Assembly (NCBI GenBank): GCA_013141435.1
Contig: JABFQZ010000012.1
Location: forward strand, 62,001-126,000
Direction: 5' to 3'
Length of the DNA: 64,000 nucleotides
Source of the DNA: Ferruginibacter sp.
Lineage (GTDB): Bacteria; Bacteroidota; Bacteroidia; Chitinophagales; Chitinophagaceae
Shown here: piece by piece, positions 1 through 7,409 of the stretch
Position numbering within the stretch: the stretch's first letter is position 1
Layout of the letters: each line of letters opens with the position of its first letter
Notes under the pieces: generated by a model
Seen by the model: the letters and a program-made list of their open reading frames with translations, nothing else
The model's database searches: none
What the model was told of the DNA's origin: nothing
Translations under genes and position numbers: made by a program

Positions 1-363
1 TTTGATGCGGAGTTAATGGATAAATTTGAGGCAAAATATCCTGATACTAGATCGGATATTTTGGATAATGTGTATAAAAAAGAATTGCCAAACCGATATT
101 TAGCTGGTTTCGTAGGTTTTCTTAGAGATAATAGAGGGCATTATATGATAGAGAACATTATAGAAGATAGCTTTAACGATTTTTTCTTTCAACATATATA
201 TAAGTACAGAGAAAGTTGGTCGTTGCCGATAAATTTTGTAGGCAGTGTAGCTTTTGGCTTTAAAGATATTTTAAAACAATTGTGCAACGATTACGAATTA
301 CAATTGGGCAAAGTAATAAAAGCTCCTATTGATGGTTTAATTAAATTTCACTCAACTATTTAA
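1..363 (+). CDS. BadF/BadG-type N-acetylglucosamine kinase-like ATPase, 3' part
   Basis: The reading frame is open from the first base, so the gene begins outside the window and only its last 120 or so codons are here; a Met at base 16 is internal. The tail contains a glycine-rich FVGSVAFGFKDIL segment and ends with an IDGLIKFH motif. These are typical of the C-terminal lobe of Bacteroidota BadF/BadG/BcrA/BcrD-family ATPases, usually annotated as N-acetylglucosamine kinases that phosphorylate amino sugars in the cytoplasm. The family call rests on remembered C-terminal motifs; the nucleotide-binding N-terminal half is not visible, so the substrate is uncertain. Confidence 0.72.
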   Translation, partial: FDAELMDKFEAKYPDTRSDILDNVYKKELPNRYLAGFVGFLRDNRGHYMIENIIEDSFNDFFFQHIYKYRESWSLPINFVGSVAFGFKDILKQLCNDYELQLGKVIKAPIDGLIKFHSTI

Positions 364-445
364 TTACCGTTTATAAAATATTTTTGGAAAATATTTATAT
401 TACATTTATTTTGTATTCTATTTTTAACCTTAAAATAATAAGATT

Positions 446-1702
446 ATGAATTTTAAACTTTTACTTACTGGAGCTTTACTTACTTCAACAATTGTAGCAA
501 CTGCCCAAAATGCTAATAGAGGATATGCAATAACTGGTGATGGTAACAATGATTTTTTGTGGATGAATATACGCCAAGTAAATTTGGGTACTGGGCAAGT
601 ATCTAATACAATTTTTGATAGAAGTAAAACTGCTTTTACGATAACTGATGTAGCTTCTAAAAAAACATTAAACCAAATTAGTGTAAATGATGGTACAGTA
701 GCATCGGCATCTTTATACCCTACAAATTCGTTTGTAGCTGCAGCTGCTTACGATAGAAGAAGCGAAAAACTTTTTTTTATACCAATGCGTATGGGGCAAC
801 TTCGTTGGATGGATGCCAATATAAAAAATGATGCACCTGCTTTTTATAGTGTGGTAATACCTAATTACTTACCTAGCGCAAATGCCGATGAGGCAAATAA
901 TATTACCAGAATGGTAATAGGAGCAGATAATAATGGCTATGCTGTAACCAATGATGGTAATCACTTATACTCTTTTAGTACTGGCAAAAACCCAGTAATA
1001 AAAGACTTAGGAGCTTTAGTAGATGCCGAAGAAAATAAAGGATTATCGATACACAATAAATGCAGCAGCTGGGGTGGCGATATGATTGCAGATGCTTTTG
1101 GTAAATTGTATATTATTGCTGCATCTAAAAATGTATTTGTGGTAGATGTAAATAGTCGCTTAACTACTTATAAAGGCACTATTACTGGTTTACCAGCAAA
1201 CTATACTACTAATGGAGCAGCTGTAGATGCCGATGGAAATATTATATTATCTAGCGCCACTGCATTTGTAGGTTATTATAAAATGAATATTGCTGACTTA
1301 GTAGCTACTAAAATTGAAGGCTCTGATATGGTTTACAATGCATCTGACCTTGCAAGTGGCAATTTATTATTGCAAAAAGAAGCTGACCTTGCTAGAAATA
1401 ATTCGCTTGCAAAATTATTGCCAGCTACTATTAATACAACAAACGAAAATTCGGTTTTTCCAAATCCTATAACTGGCAGTACTTTTAATGTATTATTGGC
1501 AGGTAAACTTAGTGGAAATTATTCTGTGCGTATTACAGACCTTGCTGGTAGAGCGGTACAAAATACTAAAGCTACAGTTAGTAAAGGGCAACAAGTGCAG
1601 CAAATTAACTTTAATGTTCGCCCAACTGCTGGTACTTATCTAGTAAAAATATTAGATGAAAAAGGTACCGAAATTTTATCTGACAAATTAATGGTTTTAT
1701 AA
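446..1702 (+). CDS. Secreted protein with T9SS type A sorting domain
   Basis: A 418-residue secreted protein of unknown function. Residues 1-21 form a signal peptide ending in TAQ. The middle region has repeated beta-rich segments with aromatic and DG/DANG turns, suggesting a beta-propeller-like fold (inference). The last 80 or so residues, starting near SVFPNPITG, form a type A T9SS C-terminal sorting domain that closes with a GTYLVKILDEKG strand pair. Family knowledge says such proteins cross the outer membrane through the type IX system and are released or anchored at the surface after the domain is cleaved. It is monocistronic, with a strong terminator just downstream. Confidence 0.8.
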   Translation: MNFKLLLTGALLTSTIVATAQNANRGYAITGDGNNDFLWMNIRQVNLGTGQVSNTIFDRSKTAFTITDVASKKTLNQISVNDGTVASASLYPTNSFVAAAAYDRRSEKLFFIPMRMGQLRWMDANIKNDAPAFYSVVIPNYLPSANADEANNITRMVIGADNNGYAVTNDGNHLYSFSTGKNPVIKDLGALVDAEENKGLSIHNKCSSWGGDMIADAFGKLYIIAASKNVFVVDVNSRLTTYKGTITGLPANYTTNGAAVDADGNIILSSATAFVGYYKMNIADLVATKIEGSDMVYNASDLASGNLLLQKEADLARNNSLAKLLPATINTTNENSVFPNPITGSTFNVLLAGKLSGNYSVRITDLAGRAVQNTKATVSKGQQVQQINFNVRPTAGTYLVKILDEKGTEILSDKLMVL

Positions 1703-1715
1703 AATATTGGGTTTT

Positions 1716-1757
1716 AAGATACAAAAGGCTGCTCAAACGAGCAGCCTTTTGTATCTT
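1716..1757 (+). terminator. Strong intrinsic terminator-like hairpin
   Basis: A perfect 18-bp inverted repeat (arms 1716-1733 and 1740-1757) with a 6-base loop starts 14 bases after the stop codon of the T9SS protein. The stem centre is GC-rich (GGCTGCT). There is no long T run after the right arm, but the arm itself contains TTTTGTATCTT. It could act on both strands, since the next gene converges on it. Confidence 0.75.
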
Positions 1758-1827
1758 ACTAATAATCTAAATTACATTTGCTTTATTGTAAAAACAAAAC
1801 CATAAGTTGTGTAAAATAAATATAATA

Positions 1828-2229
1828 TTATAAAATTATTTTGGTAATAGTTTGCCTAGCAGATAATGTTGTAATATCTATCTTTTCATTTTCGACTACC
1901 TCAATTGTACCTTTTTCTTTTATTTTGCTTGCTATTTCACTTATTTCTTTTACAAAAATTTCAGCTTGTTTTTTCTTTAATTCTTTAAGATAAAATGCCA
2001 TGTAGTATTCGCCTTCTCTACCCATAGGACCAATGTTGTTATAAGCAATTTTTTTAATTTTATTTTTCTTTTTAAAATTAGCAATGTATGTTAGTAAAGG
2101 TTTGTTTTCGGGTACACCTGTGCCAATACTGCCAAACTTTATTATTAAACGATAATTATTTGTTTCAGTTTGTGCTACAAGGTTCATAGTTATTATTAGT
2201 AAAGTAATTAGTGCAGTAATTTTTTTCAT
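1828..2229 (-). CDS. Exported hypothetical protein
   Basis: A 133-residue protein with a clear N-terminal signal peptide (MKKITALITLLIITMNLVAQ) and a mature part of about 113 residues rich in Lys and Glu. Alternating strands and helices (LIIKFGSIGTG at the start, IEVVENEKIDI near the end) suggest a small alpha/beta domain. I do not recognise the family. It converges on the upstream T9SS gene and is divergent from pcm, so it is probably transcribed alone. It is likely periplasmic or surface-located; no lipobox is seen. Confidence 0.6.
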   Translation of the reverse strand: MKKITALITLLIITMNLVAQTETNNYRLIIKFGSIGTGVPENKPLLTYIANFKKKNKIKKIAYNNIGPMGREGEYYMAFYLKELKKKQAEIFVKEISEIASKIKEKGTIEVVENEKIDITTLSARQTITKIIL

Positions 2230-2316
2230 ATATTTTAATTTATAGTATCTATCAATATTGGTTATAAGCTATTAGGCATTTTTTTTGATATTTTATAAAA
2301 AGTAAATGTAGTATTA

Positions 2317-2324
2317 TAATTTTG
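2317..2324 (+). promoter_or_regulatory. Candidate -7 box for pcm
   Basis: TAATTTTG fits the Bacteroidota -7 consensus TAnnTTTG and lies 78 bases before the pcm start. No clear -33 TTG is present at the expected spacing, so support is weak. Confidence 0.3.
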
Positions 2325-2402
2325 ATATACTAAAAAATGATGTAATTTAAAAGTTAAAAAAAGCTATATTATAACTTTACATTTTTTATCTTGCAAGCTT
2401 AA

Positions 2403-3062
2403 ATGAAAATACAAGAAGACACATACAGGCACAAAGGTTTAAGAAAAAAACTGTTAGACATTTTAAGAGAAAAAGGCATTACAGATGAAACTGTGTTAAA
2501 TGCCATGAATAATATTCCACGCCATTTTTTTATGGATAGTGCATTAGATAACATTGCTTACGAGGATAGAGCTTTTCCTATATCCGATGGGCAAACAATA
2601 TCGCAACCATACACTGTAGCATACCAAACGCAGTTGTTGCAAGTAAAGGCAAACGAAAAAATTTTGGAAATAGGCACAGGTAGTATTTATCAAGCTACAG
2701 TATTGGCAGAGTTGGGCGCAAAAGTTTTTACTATTGAGCGTCAAAAAAACCTATTTGATAAAACAAAGAATTACATTTTTAAAAATAAATATATAAACCT
2801 AAAGTTTTTTTATGGCGATGGGTTTGAGGGATTGCCTACTTATGCATTATTCGATAAAATAATTATAACTGCAGCAGCACCTTTTATACCTCCAAAACTT
2901 ATACATCAATTAAAAACTGGTGGTTATATGGTATTGCCAGTAAATGAAGGCGAAAACCAGCGTATGAAAAGACTTACCAAAAAGGAAGATGGAAGTTTTG
3001 ATGAAGAGTTATTTGAAAACTTTAGTTTTGTACCAATGTTAGCAGGAAAAAATGTAGGTTAA
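2403..3062 (+). CDS. pcm: Protein-L-isoaspartate O-methyltransferase
   Basis: A 219-residue cytoplasmic repair enzyme that methylates isoaspartyl residues in damaged proteins using S-adenosylmethionine. The family's ISQPYTVAYQT motif (residues 66-76, with the conserved Ser/Pro pair) and the SAM-binding segment LEIGTGS (88-94) are clear. Length matches the family. One oddity: SAM motif I usually reads GTGSGYQ but here reads GTGSIYQ, with Ile replacing the third glycine. The gene ends 8 bases from the convergent ribF gene, with no terminator between them. Confidence 0.9.
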   Translation: MKIQEDTYRHKGLRKKLLDILREKGITDETVLNAMNNIPRHFFMDSALDNIAYEDRAFPISDGQTISQPYTVAYQTQLLQVKANEKILEIGTGSIYQATVLAELGAKVFTIERQKNLFDKTKNYIFKNKYINLKFFYGDGFEGLPTYALFDKIIITAAAPFIPPKLIHQLKTGGYMVLPVNEGENQRMKRLTKKEDGSFDEELFENFSFVPMLAGKNVG

Positions 3063-3070
3063 TAAATGAT

Positions 3071-3997
3071 TTATGTATTTATTTCTTCTGCCATCAATTT
3101 ATCTTTTGCTAATTGTTTTTTCAACTCATCTAATCCTGTAAATTTTACTTCGCTACGTAATTTATTTTTTAAAATAATTTTTAAATTGGCGCCATATATA
3201 TCCTCATCAAAATTAAAAATATTTACCTCTGTAACCCTTTTTGTACCATCTACGGTTGGTCTTACACCAATATTCATCATTCCTTTTAATTTCCGTTTTT
3301 CAAGTTCCACATTTACAGCATACACACCATTAGCAGGAGTGAGTTTATTTTCACCTTCTATCAATAAATTGGCTGTTGGGTATCCAATTGTTCGGCCAAT
3401 TTTATTACCCTCTACAACTAAGCCACTAAAAAAATATTCGTATCCCAAAAATGTAGCAGCAGTTTTAATATCTCCATCTATCATGGCAGTTCTAATTTTG
3501 GTAGAGCTTATGGTATTGTTTTTTAAAACATGTTCAGGTATTTCTTTTACCATAAATCCAAATTCAGCTTCTTTACTTTTTAGTAATTCAAAATTACCTT
3601 CTCTGTTTTTGCCAAAACGATGGTCGTAGCCTACAACAATTATAGCAGGGTTAAATTTTTGCACCAAAAAATTGCTAATATATTCATCGGCAGTAAATTC
3701 CGAAAACGATTTATCAAAAGGTACAACTACAATATTTTCAATACCATTTTGCTCTAACAATTCGTATTTTTCGTTTGGTGTATTTAGTACAAATAATGGT
3801 TTATCTACCATTTGTACTATTTTTTTTGGATGAGGATAAAATGTAATAACAATTGGTGTACCACCAATATTTTTAGCCTCTATTAAAAGTTGATCAATAA
3901 TTTGCACATGCCCACTATGTACACCATCAAAACTACCCGTAGTTATTACAGCCTTATCAAATTTTGGCAATAAACTTATATCTCTATATACATTCAT
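3071..3997 (-). CDS. ribF: Bifunctional riboflavin kinase / FAD synthetase
   Basis: A 308-residue bifunctional enzyme that converts riboflavin to FMN and FMN to FAD. The N-terminal nucleotidyltransferase domain shows TTGSFDGVHSGH (19-30, HxGH-like), GYDHRFGKNREG (123-134) and ISSTKIR (163-169). The C-terminal riboflavin kinase domain shows GRTIGYPTAN (201-210). Length is normal. The start is set by an ATG with the FAD synthetase fold beginning immediately after it. A -7-like box lies only 10 bases upstream, so the transcript may have almost no leader. No FMN riboswitch is visible. Confidence 0.96.
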   Translation of the reverse strand: MNVYRDISLLPKFDKAVITTGSFDGVHSGHVQIIDQLLIEAKNIGGTPIVITFYPHPKKIVQMVDKPLFVLNTPNEKYELLEQNGIENIVVVPFDKSFSEFTADEYISNFLVQKFNPAIIVVGYDHRFGKNREGNFELLKSKEAEFGFMVKEIPEHVLKNNTISSTKIRTAMIDGDIKTAATFLGYEYFFSGLVVEGNKIGRTIGYPTANLLIEGENKLTPANGVYAVNVELEKRKLKGMMNIGVRPTVDGTKRVTEVNIFNFDEDIYGANLKIILKNKLRSEVKFTGLDELKKQLAKDKLMAEEINT

Positions 3998-4007
3998 AAT
4001 ATAGGTG

Positions 4008-4015
4008 CAAAAGTA
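4008..4015 (-). promoter_or_regulatory. Candidate -7 box for ribF, very close to the start
   Basis: On the minus strand this reads TACTTTTG, an exact TAnnTTTG match. It ends 10 bases before the ribF ATG, so transcription would begin within a few bases of the start codon. Confidence 0.4.
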
Positions 4016-4052
4016 GTTGAGAAATCTTTATGGTTATGGATTTTATAACATT

Positions 4053-4060
4053 TATTTTTG
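4053..4060 (+). promoter_or_regulatory. Candidate -7 box for purM
   Basis: TATTTTTG matches the Bacteroidota -7 consensus and lies 72 bases before the purM ATG, back-to-back with the ribF candidate. A -33 TTG is not evident. Confidence 0.35.
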
Positions 4061-4132
4061 CATAAGAATAATATATTTTAAAAATATTTATTTTAATTTA
4101 TTCATATTTTTTTTACAATTCAATAAATTTCA

Positions 4133-5305
4133 ATGTCATTATACGCAAAACGTGGAGTTTCGGCACAAAAAGAAGAAGTGCATGATGCTGTTAAAAATTT
4201 AAACCATGGACTATACGCAAATGCATTTTGTAAAATTTATGAAGATTTTTTAGGCAACGATAAAAACTTTGTAAATGTAATGCATGCAGATGGCGCTGGC
4301 ACAAAAAGTATTTTAGCATATTTGTATTGGAAAGAAACTGGCGATATGTCTGTTTGGAAAGGAATAGCGCAAGATGCTGTGGTAATGAATTTAGATGATT
4401 TACTTTGTGTAGGTATTTACGATAATATTGTTTTTAACTCTACCATAGATAGAAATAAAAACATAATAAATGGGCAAATATTACAACAAATTATAGAAGG
4501 TACACAAGCTGTATTTGATATGCTTGCAAAGCATAATGTAAACATACAATACCTTGGTGGCGAAACAGCCGATGTAGGTGATGTAGTACGTACTGTAGCT
4601 GTAAATGGTACTATGACAAGTCGTTGGCAAAAAAACAAATTAATAACTAACGATAAAATTTGTGCTGGTAATGTAATAGTAGGTTTAGCATCGTTTGGGC
4701 AAGCAAATTACGAAACAGCCTACAACAGTGGCATAGGCAGCAATGGACTTACAAGTGCAAGGCATGATGTGCTCAATAAATATTATGCCAATAATTTTAA
4801 AGAAAGTTACGACAATAGCTTGAGCGAAGATGTGGTTTACATAGGCACCAATAAAATGTTGGACGAAGTAAAATTAAATGATGAAACAACAACAACAATA
4901 GGTAAATTATTGTTGAGCCCTACACGTACATATGCACCCATACTAAAAGAAATGTTGACTAACCATTTCGAAAAAATTAATGGCTTAATACATTGTAGTG
5001 GTGGCGGACAAACAAAGTGTTTAAAATATTTACCATCAACATTTAAAATAATAAAAGACAATCTTTTTGAAGCACCCGAAATTTTTAAAATAATAGCTAA
5101 AAATAGTGGTAGCAGCCCAAAAGAAATGTACGAAGTGTTTAATATGGGTTGCAGACTAGAAATTTATTGTGCACCAGAGTATGCTCAAACAATTATTGAA
5201 ATTTCAAAATCTTTTGGAGTAGAAGCTCAAATTATTGGTAGGGTAGAAGAGTCGAATAAAAAAGAATTGTGTATAATTGTTGAGGAGCAAGAAATACATT
5301 ATTAA
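4133..5305 (+). CDS. purM: Phosphoribosylformylglycinamidine cyclo-ligase (AIR synthetase)
   Basis: A 390-residue enzyme of de novo purine synthesis that closes the imidazole ring of FGAM to give AIR using ATP. It has the PurM N-terminal MSLYAKRGVSAQKEEV segment, the nucleotide/substrate motif MHADGAGTKS near residues 49-58, and YLGGETADVGDVV near 141-153, as in the Bacteroidota form of about 390 residues, which is longer than the E. coli form. The C-terminal AIRS domain includes GLIHCSGGGQTKC. It is monocistronic, followed by an intergenic repeat element that starts right at the stop codon. Confidence 0.93.
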   Translation: MSLYAKRGVSAQKEEVHDAVKNLNHGLYANAFCKIYEDFLGNDKNFVNVMHADGAGTKSILAYLYWKETGDMSVWKGIAQDAVVMNLDDLLCVGIYDNIVFNSTIDRNKNIINGQILQQIIEGTQAVFDMLAKHNVNIQYLGGETADVGDVVRTVAVNGTMTSRWQKNKLITNDKICAGNVIVGLASFGQANYETAYNSGIGSNGLTSARHDVLNKYYANNFKESYDNSLSEDVVYIGTNKMLDEVKLNDETTTTIGKLLLSPTRTYAPILKEMLTNHFEKINGLIHCSGGGQTKCLKYLPSTFKIIKDNLFEAPEIFKIIAKNSGSSPKEMYEVFNMGCRLEIYCAPEYAQTIIEISKSFGVEAQIIGRVEESNKKELCIIVEEQEIHY

Positions 5306-5306
5306 T

Positions 5307-5408
5307 TTTTTTGTTTACCAACATTAGCATTTCATGGCAGCAGCATTTGCGTCGCACCATTCAGCAGTATATCTTTTGGCAACATTTATTGTATAATACT
5401 TATGTTGC
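5307..5408 (-). repeat. Dispersed intergenic repeat, copy A
   Basis: Begins one base after the purM stop. The 51 bases 5307-5357 match 20299-20349 (copy B) at 44 of 51 positions without gaps. Read on the minus strand, 5383-5339 match 57976-58020 (copy C) at 36 of 45 positions without gaps. Next to the conserved CCAAAAGATATACTG stretch lies a 7-bp inverted repeat (GCAACAT 5379-5385 with ATGTTGC 5402-5408). It contains no plausible ORF. Confidence 0.75.
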
Positions 5409-5424
5409 TTTTAAATAATATTTT

Positions 5425-5940
5425 ATGACAAACTTTAAAACTACACTCCAAAAATTTGGTATGCAAGGCGAAAAAACAGGGTGGATATATATTGCTGTAC
5501 CAGCAACTATTTCAACACTCATAAAGCCTAACTATAAAAAATCGTATCGAGTAAAAGGAAAAATAGATGAAGTACAAATAAAGGCAGCTGCTTTATTGCC
5601 AATGGGTAATGGCGATTTTATTTTTGCAGTAAATGCAGCCTTGCGCAAACAATTAAAAAAAATACAAGGTGCCGAAGTGTTTGTACAGTTTGAAGAAGAC
5701 GATGATATTATAAAATTATCAGCAGCGTTGTTAGATTGTTTAGCCGATTCGCCAGAGGCGTCAAACTATTTCAATTCGCTGCCACCATCGCACAAGCATT
5801 ATTATTCTAATTGGGTAAAATCGGCAAAATCGGAAAACATTATTGCAAAAAGAATAGCTACAGTAGTAAGTGCATGTGCAAACAAAATGGAATTTGGCCA
5901 AATGATGAAAATGTATAGAGATAATAAGATAGGTATGTAG
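5425..5940 (+). CDS. YdeI/OmpD-associated family protein with DUF1905 domain
   Basis: A 171-residue cytoplasmic protein. The N-terminal half (to about residue 90) looks like the DUF1905 beta-barrel-like domain, with GWIYIAVPATIS and AALLPMGNGDFIFAVNAALRKQL. The C-terminal part (about 100-171) resembles the YdeI/OmdA helical domain, with a Pro-Ser-His-Lys-rich turn (LPPSHKHYYSNWVKSAKS) followed by the family's conserved small helical tail. Members are annotated as bacteriocin-protection or OmpD-associated proteins; the molecular function is not established. It stands alone between two repeat-bearing intergenic regions. Confidence 0.78.
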   Translation: MTNFKTTLQKFGMQGEKTGWIYIAVPATISTLIKPNYKKSYRVKGKIDEVQIKAAALLPMGNGDFIFAVNAALRKQLKKIQGAEVFVQFEEDDDIIKLSAALLDCLADSPEASNYFNSLPPSHKHYYSNWVKSAKSENIIAKRIATVVSACANKMEFGQMMKMYRDNKIGM

Positions 5941-6298
5941 TGAAATAGGTTTATACCATTGCGAAAATTAAATGGGTCAATTAAAATCGCAGTGTACATA
6001 GTTATCGTTGTTTCGCAGTGTGGAATATTTTTTTTGCTGCCGTTAGTGCTTCACTAGGTTCTTCGCCACAGCATGGTCTGCTACCAGCAGTGTATTGCTT
6101 AGAGAACGGTTAGAGTAAAACATTGACCAGGATGGGAAATTTTTTATCAGCCTCAGTTTGAGCCACGCAAAACATTTACTACAGTAAGCTAAAAAATACC
6201 AAATTATTAGATAAAAATATGAGCTTAAAAATGTATTTTATTTCATTGAAATAATACAAAAAAAATCAAATTAAGCAATATATAGATTTCAAAAAAAC
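5941..6298. other. 358-bp gene-free region with repeat remnants
   Basis: No credible ORF. It holds a short direct repeat (TCGCAGTGT around 5986 and again around 6014), a small palindrome (CTGCT-ACC-AGCAG, 6078-6090) and, at 6127-6190, a decayed copy of the structured element seen intact at 9723-9794 and 62152-62214. Its base composition is more GC-rich than other spacers nearby. The remaining bases are AT-rich filler before the stop of the next minus-strand gene. Confidence 0.6.
6127..6190 (+). repeat. Decayed copy of hairpin element
   Basis: The sequence GGGAAATTTTTT, then CAGCCTC and TTTGAGCCAC, then TACTACAGTAAGCT follows the same order as the minus strand of 9723-9794 (GCGAAAATCC, TTTTTTG, GCAGCCTTTGAGCCAC, GTAGCTGATTAGCT). 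The left arm of the apical stem no longer pairs with the right arm, so this copy looks non-functional. Confidence 0.45.
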
Positions 6299-7258
6299 TC
6301 ACTCTTTTACCTCTATCAAATAAGCCAACACTTCTTGTCCATCAATCATAATTTTTATAGGAAAAATATCTTCCTTTTTAAATTCGTAGCTAAAGCTAAT
6401 GTTGCCATTGTTGTTGGTAAAATTCATTGGCTCTTCTTTTTGTTGTTTTTTATCGTCGCCAATTAAAATAGAAATTTTGCTTACCGTAATATCATTATTT
6501 ATGGCAAAACTAAAACTTACTGGCATTTTTAGTTTTGTTTTTATTAAACCTGTAAGTGGCAATGGTTTTCTCATTTCTAGCCCTATAGCTTGGTTACAAA
6601 AAATAGGCAAAGCATAATATTGTTTTAAATTATTTATACCACCACCAAGCTGCCATGCCATGTTGTTGGGAAAACAGATTAGGTTAAAAAGTTTTTTATC
6701 TGCAAAAAAATATTGGCTCGTAAATTGTTTGGTAAATGTGGTTTGCTTTTTATCTACAAAACCGCTAGCACGGCAAGCATCTATGTAATACCATGTTTCG
6801 GGGCTTTGCCCAAGCTGTACTACATTCCACGAATAATTAGGTTCATCAATTTTTTCATTTATTTCTGCTACAAAGTTTTTTACAAATCCATCTACACTTA
6901 GGCATCTTATTTTTGCATAGCTACACATTTCTTGTACCAAAAGCGAAAAACCAAGTGGAGTAGCTTTACGCAATGCAATTACTTTTTCGGGCTCTTTGTT
7001 TTTTTGGTCGTTTTGTTTTGTTGCCTTTGGGTCTATAGCAATATTATTTGCAATCCAATAAAATATAGCCCTCGCTTTTTGTTCGTTTGTATTATACTTT
7101 GCAGTAACTGCATCGGCTATTTCGGCTACATTTTTTGAAGCAAATGAGCCTAATTTTTGAACCTCATCATCTATAAATTTATATTTAGCAATAGCAATTT
7201 GTGCAAATAGATAATTTGATGCAAAAACGGTAATAAATATCAATAACACTTTTTTCAT
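6299..7258 (-). CDS. Secreted transglutaminase-like protein lacking catalytic Cys and His
   Basis: A 319-residue exported protein with a signal peptide (residues 1-20, ending FAQ). Residues 60-165 follow the transglutaminase-like fold: a KARAIFYWIANNI helix, then the segment where active members have RxGxCxGxA, here RKATPLGF (97-104), then the His-Trp strand, here NYSWNVV (141-147), and the Asp strand WYYIDACRASG (156-166). The nucleophile Cys is replaced (Pro at about 101) and the His is a Tyr (142); only Asp160 remains. It is probably a non-catalytic binding protein in the periplasm. The C-terminal 120 residues are a beta-rich domain I do not recognise. It is divergent from glnN. Confidence 0.75.
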   Translation of the reverse strand: MKKVLLIFITVFASNYLFAQIAIAKYKFIDDEVQKLGSFASKNVAEIADAVTAKYNTNEQKARAIFYWIANNIAIDPKATKQNDQKNKEPEKVIALRKATPLGFSLLVQEMCSYAKIRCLSVDGFVKNFVAEINEKIDEPNYSWNVVQLGQSPETWYYIDACRASGFVDKKQTTFTKQFTSQYFFADKKLFNLICFPNNMAWQLGGGINNLKQYYALPIFCNQAIGLEMRKPLPLTGLIKTKLKMPVSFSFAINNDITVSKISILIGDDKKQQKEEPMNFTNNNGNISFSYEFKKEDIFPIKIMIDGQEVLAYLIEVKE

Positions 7259-7334
7259 TCTTCAAAAATAGTAATGCTTTGGTTAAAGTAATTACAAAAA
7301 TATATTTTAAACATTAAAAAAAAATATATGTAAA

Positions 7335-7342
7335 TAATTTTG
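7335..7342 (+). promoter_or_regulatory. Candidate -7 box for glnN
   Basis: TAATTTTG fits TAnnTTTG and lies 67 bases before the glnN ATG in the divergent spacer. No matching -33 element was identified. Confidence 0.3.
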
Positions 7343-7409
7343 GTTAAAAATGGAAAATAATTTGGATTTACTAAAAAAAATATGTTTTTTTACATAAAAT
7401 TTATACAAA

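Noticed and set aside
3066..3629. 187-codon open frame on the plus strand
   Set aside because: It lies entirely antisense within ribF, which has complete domain motifs; the predicted protein has no recognisable features.
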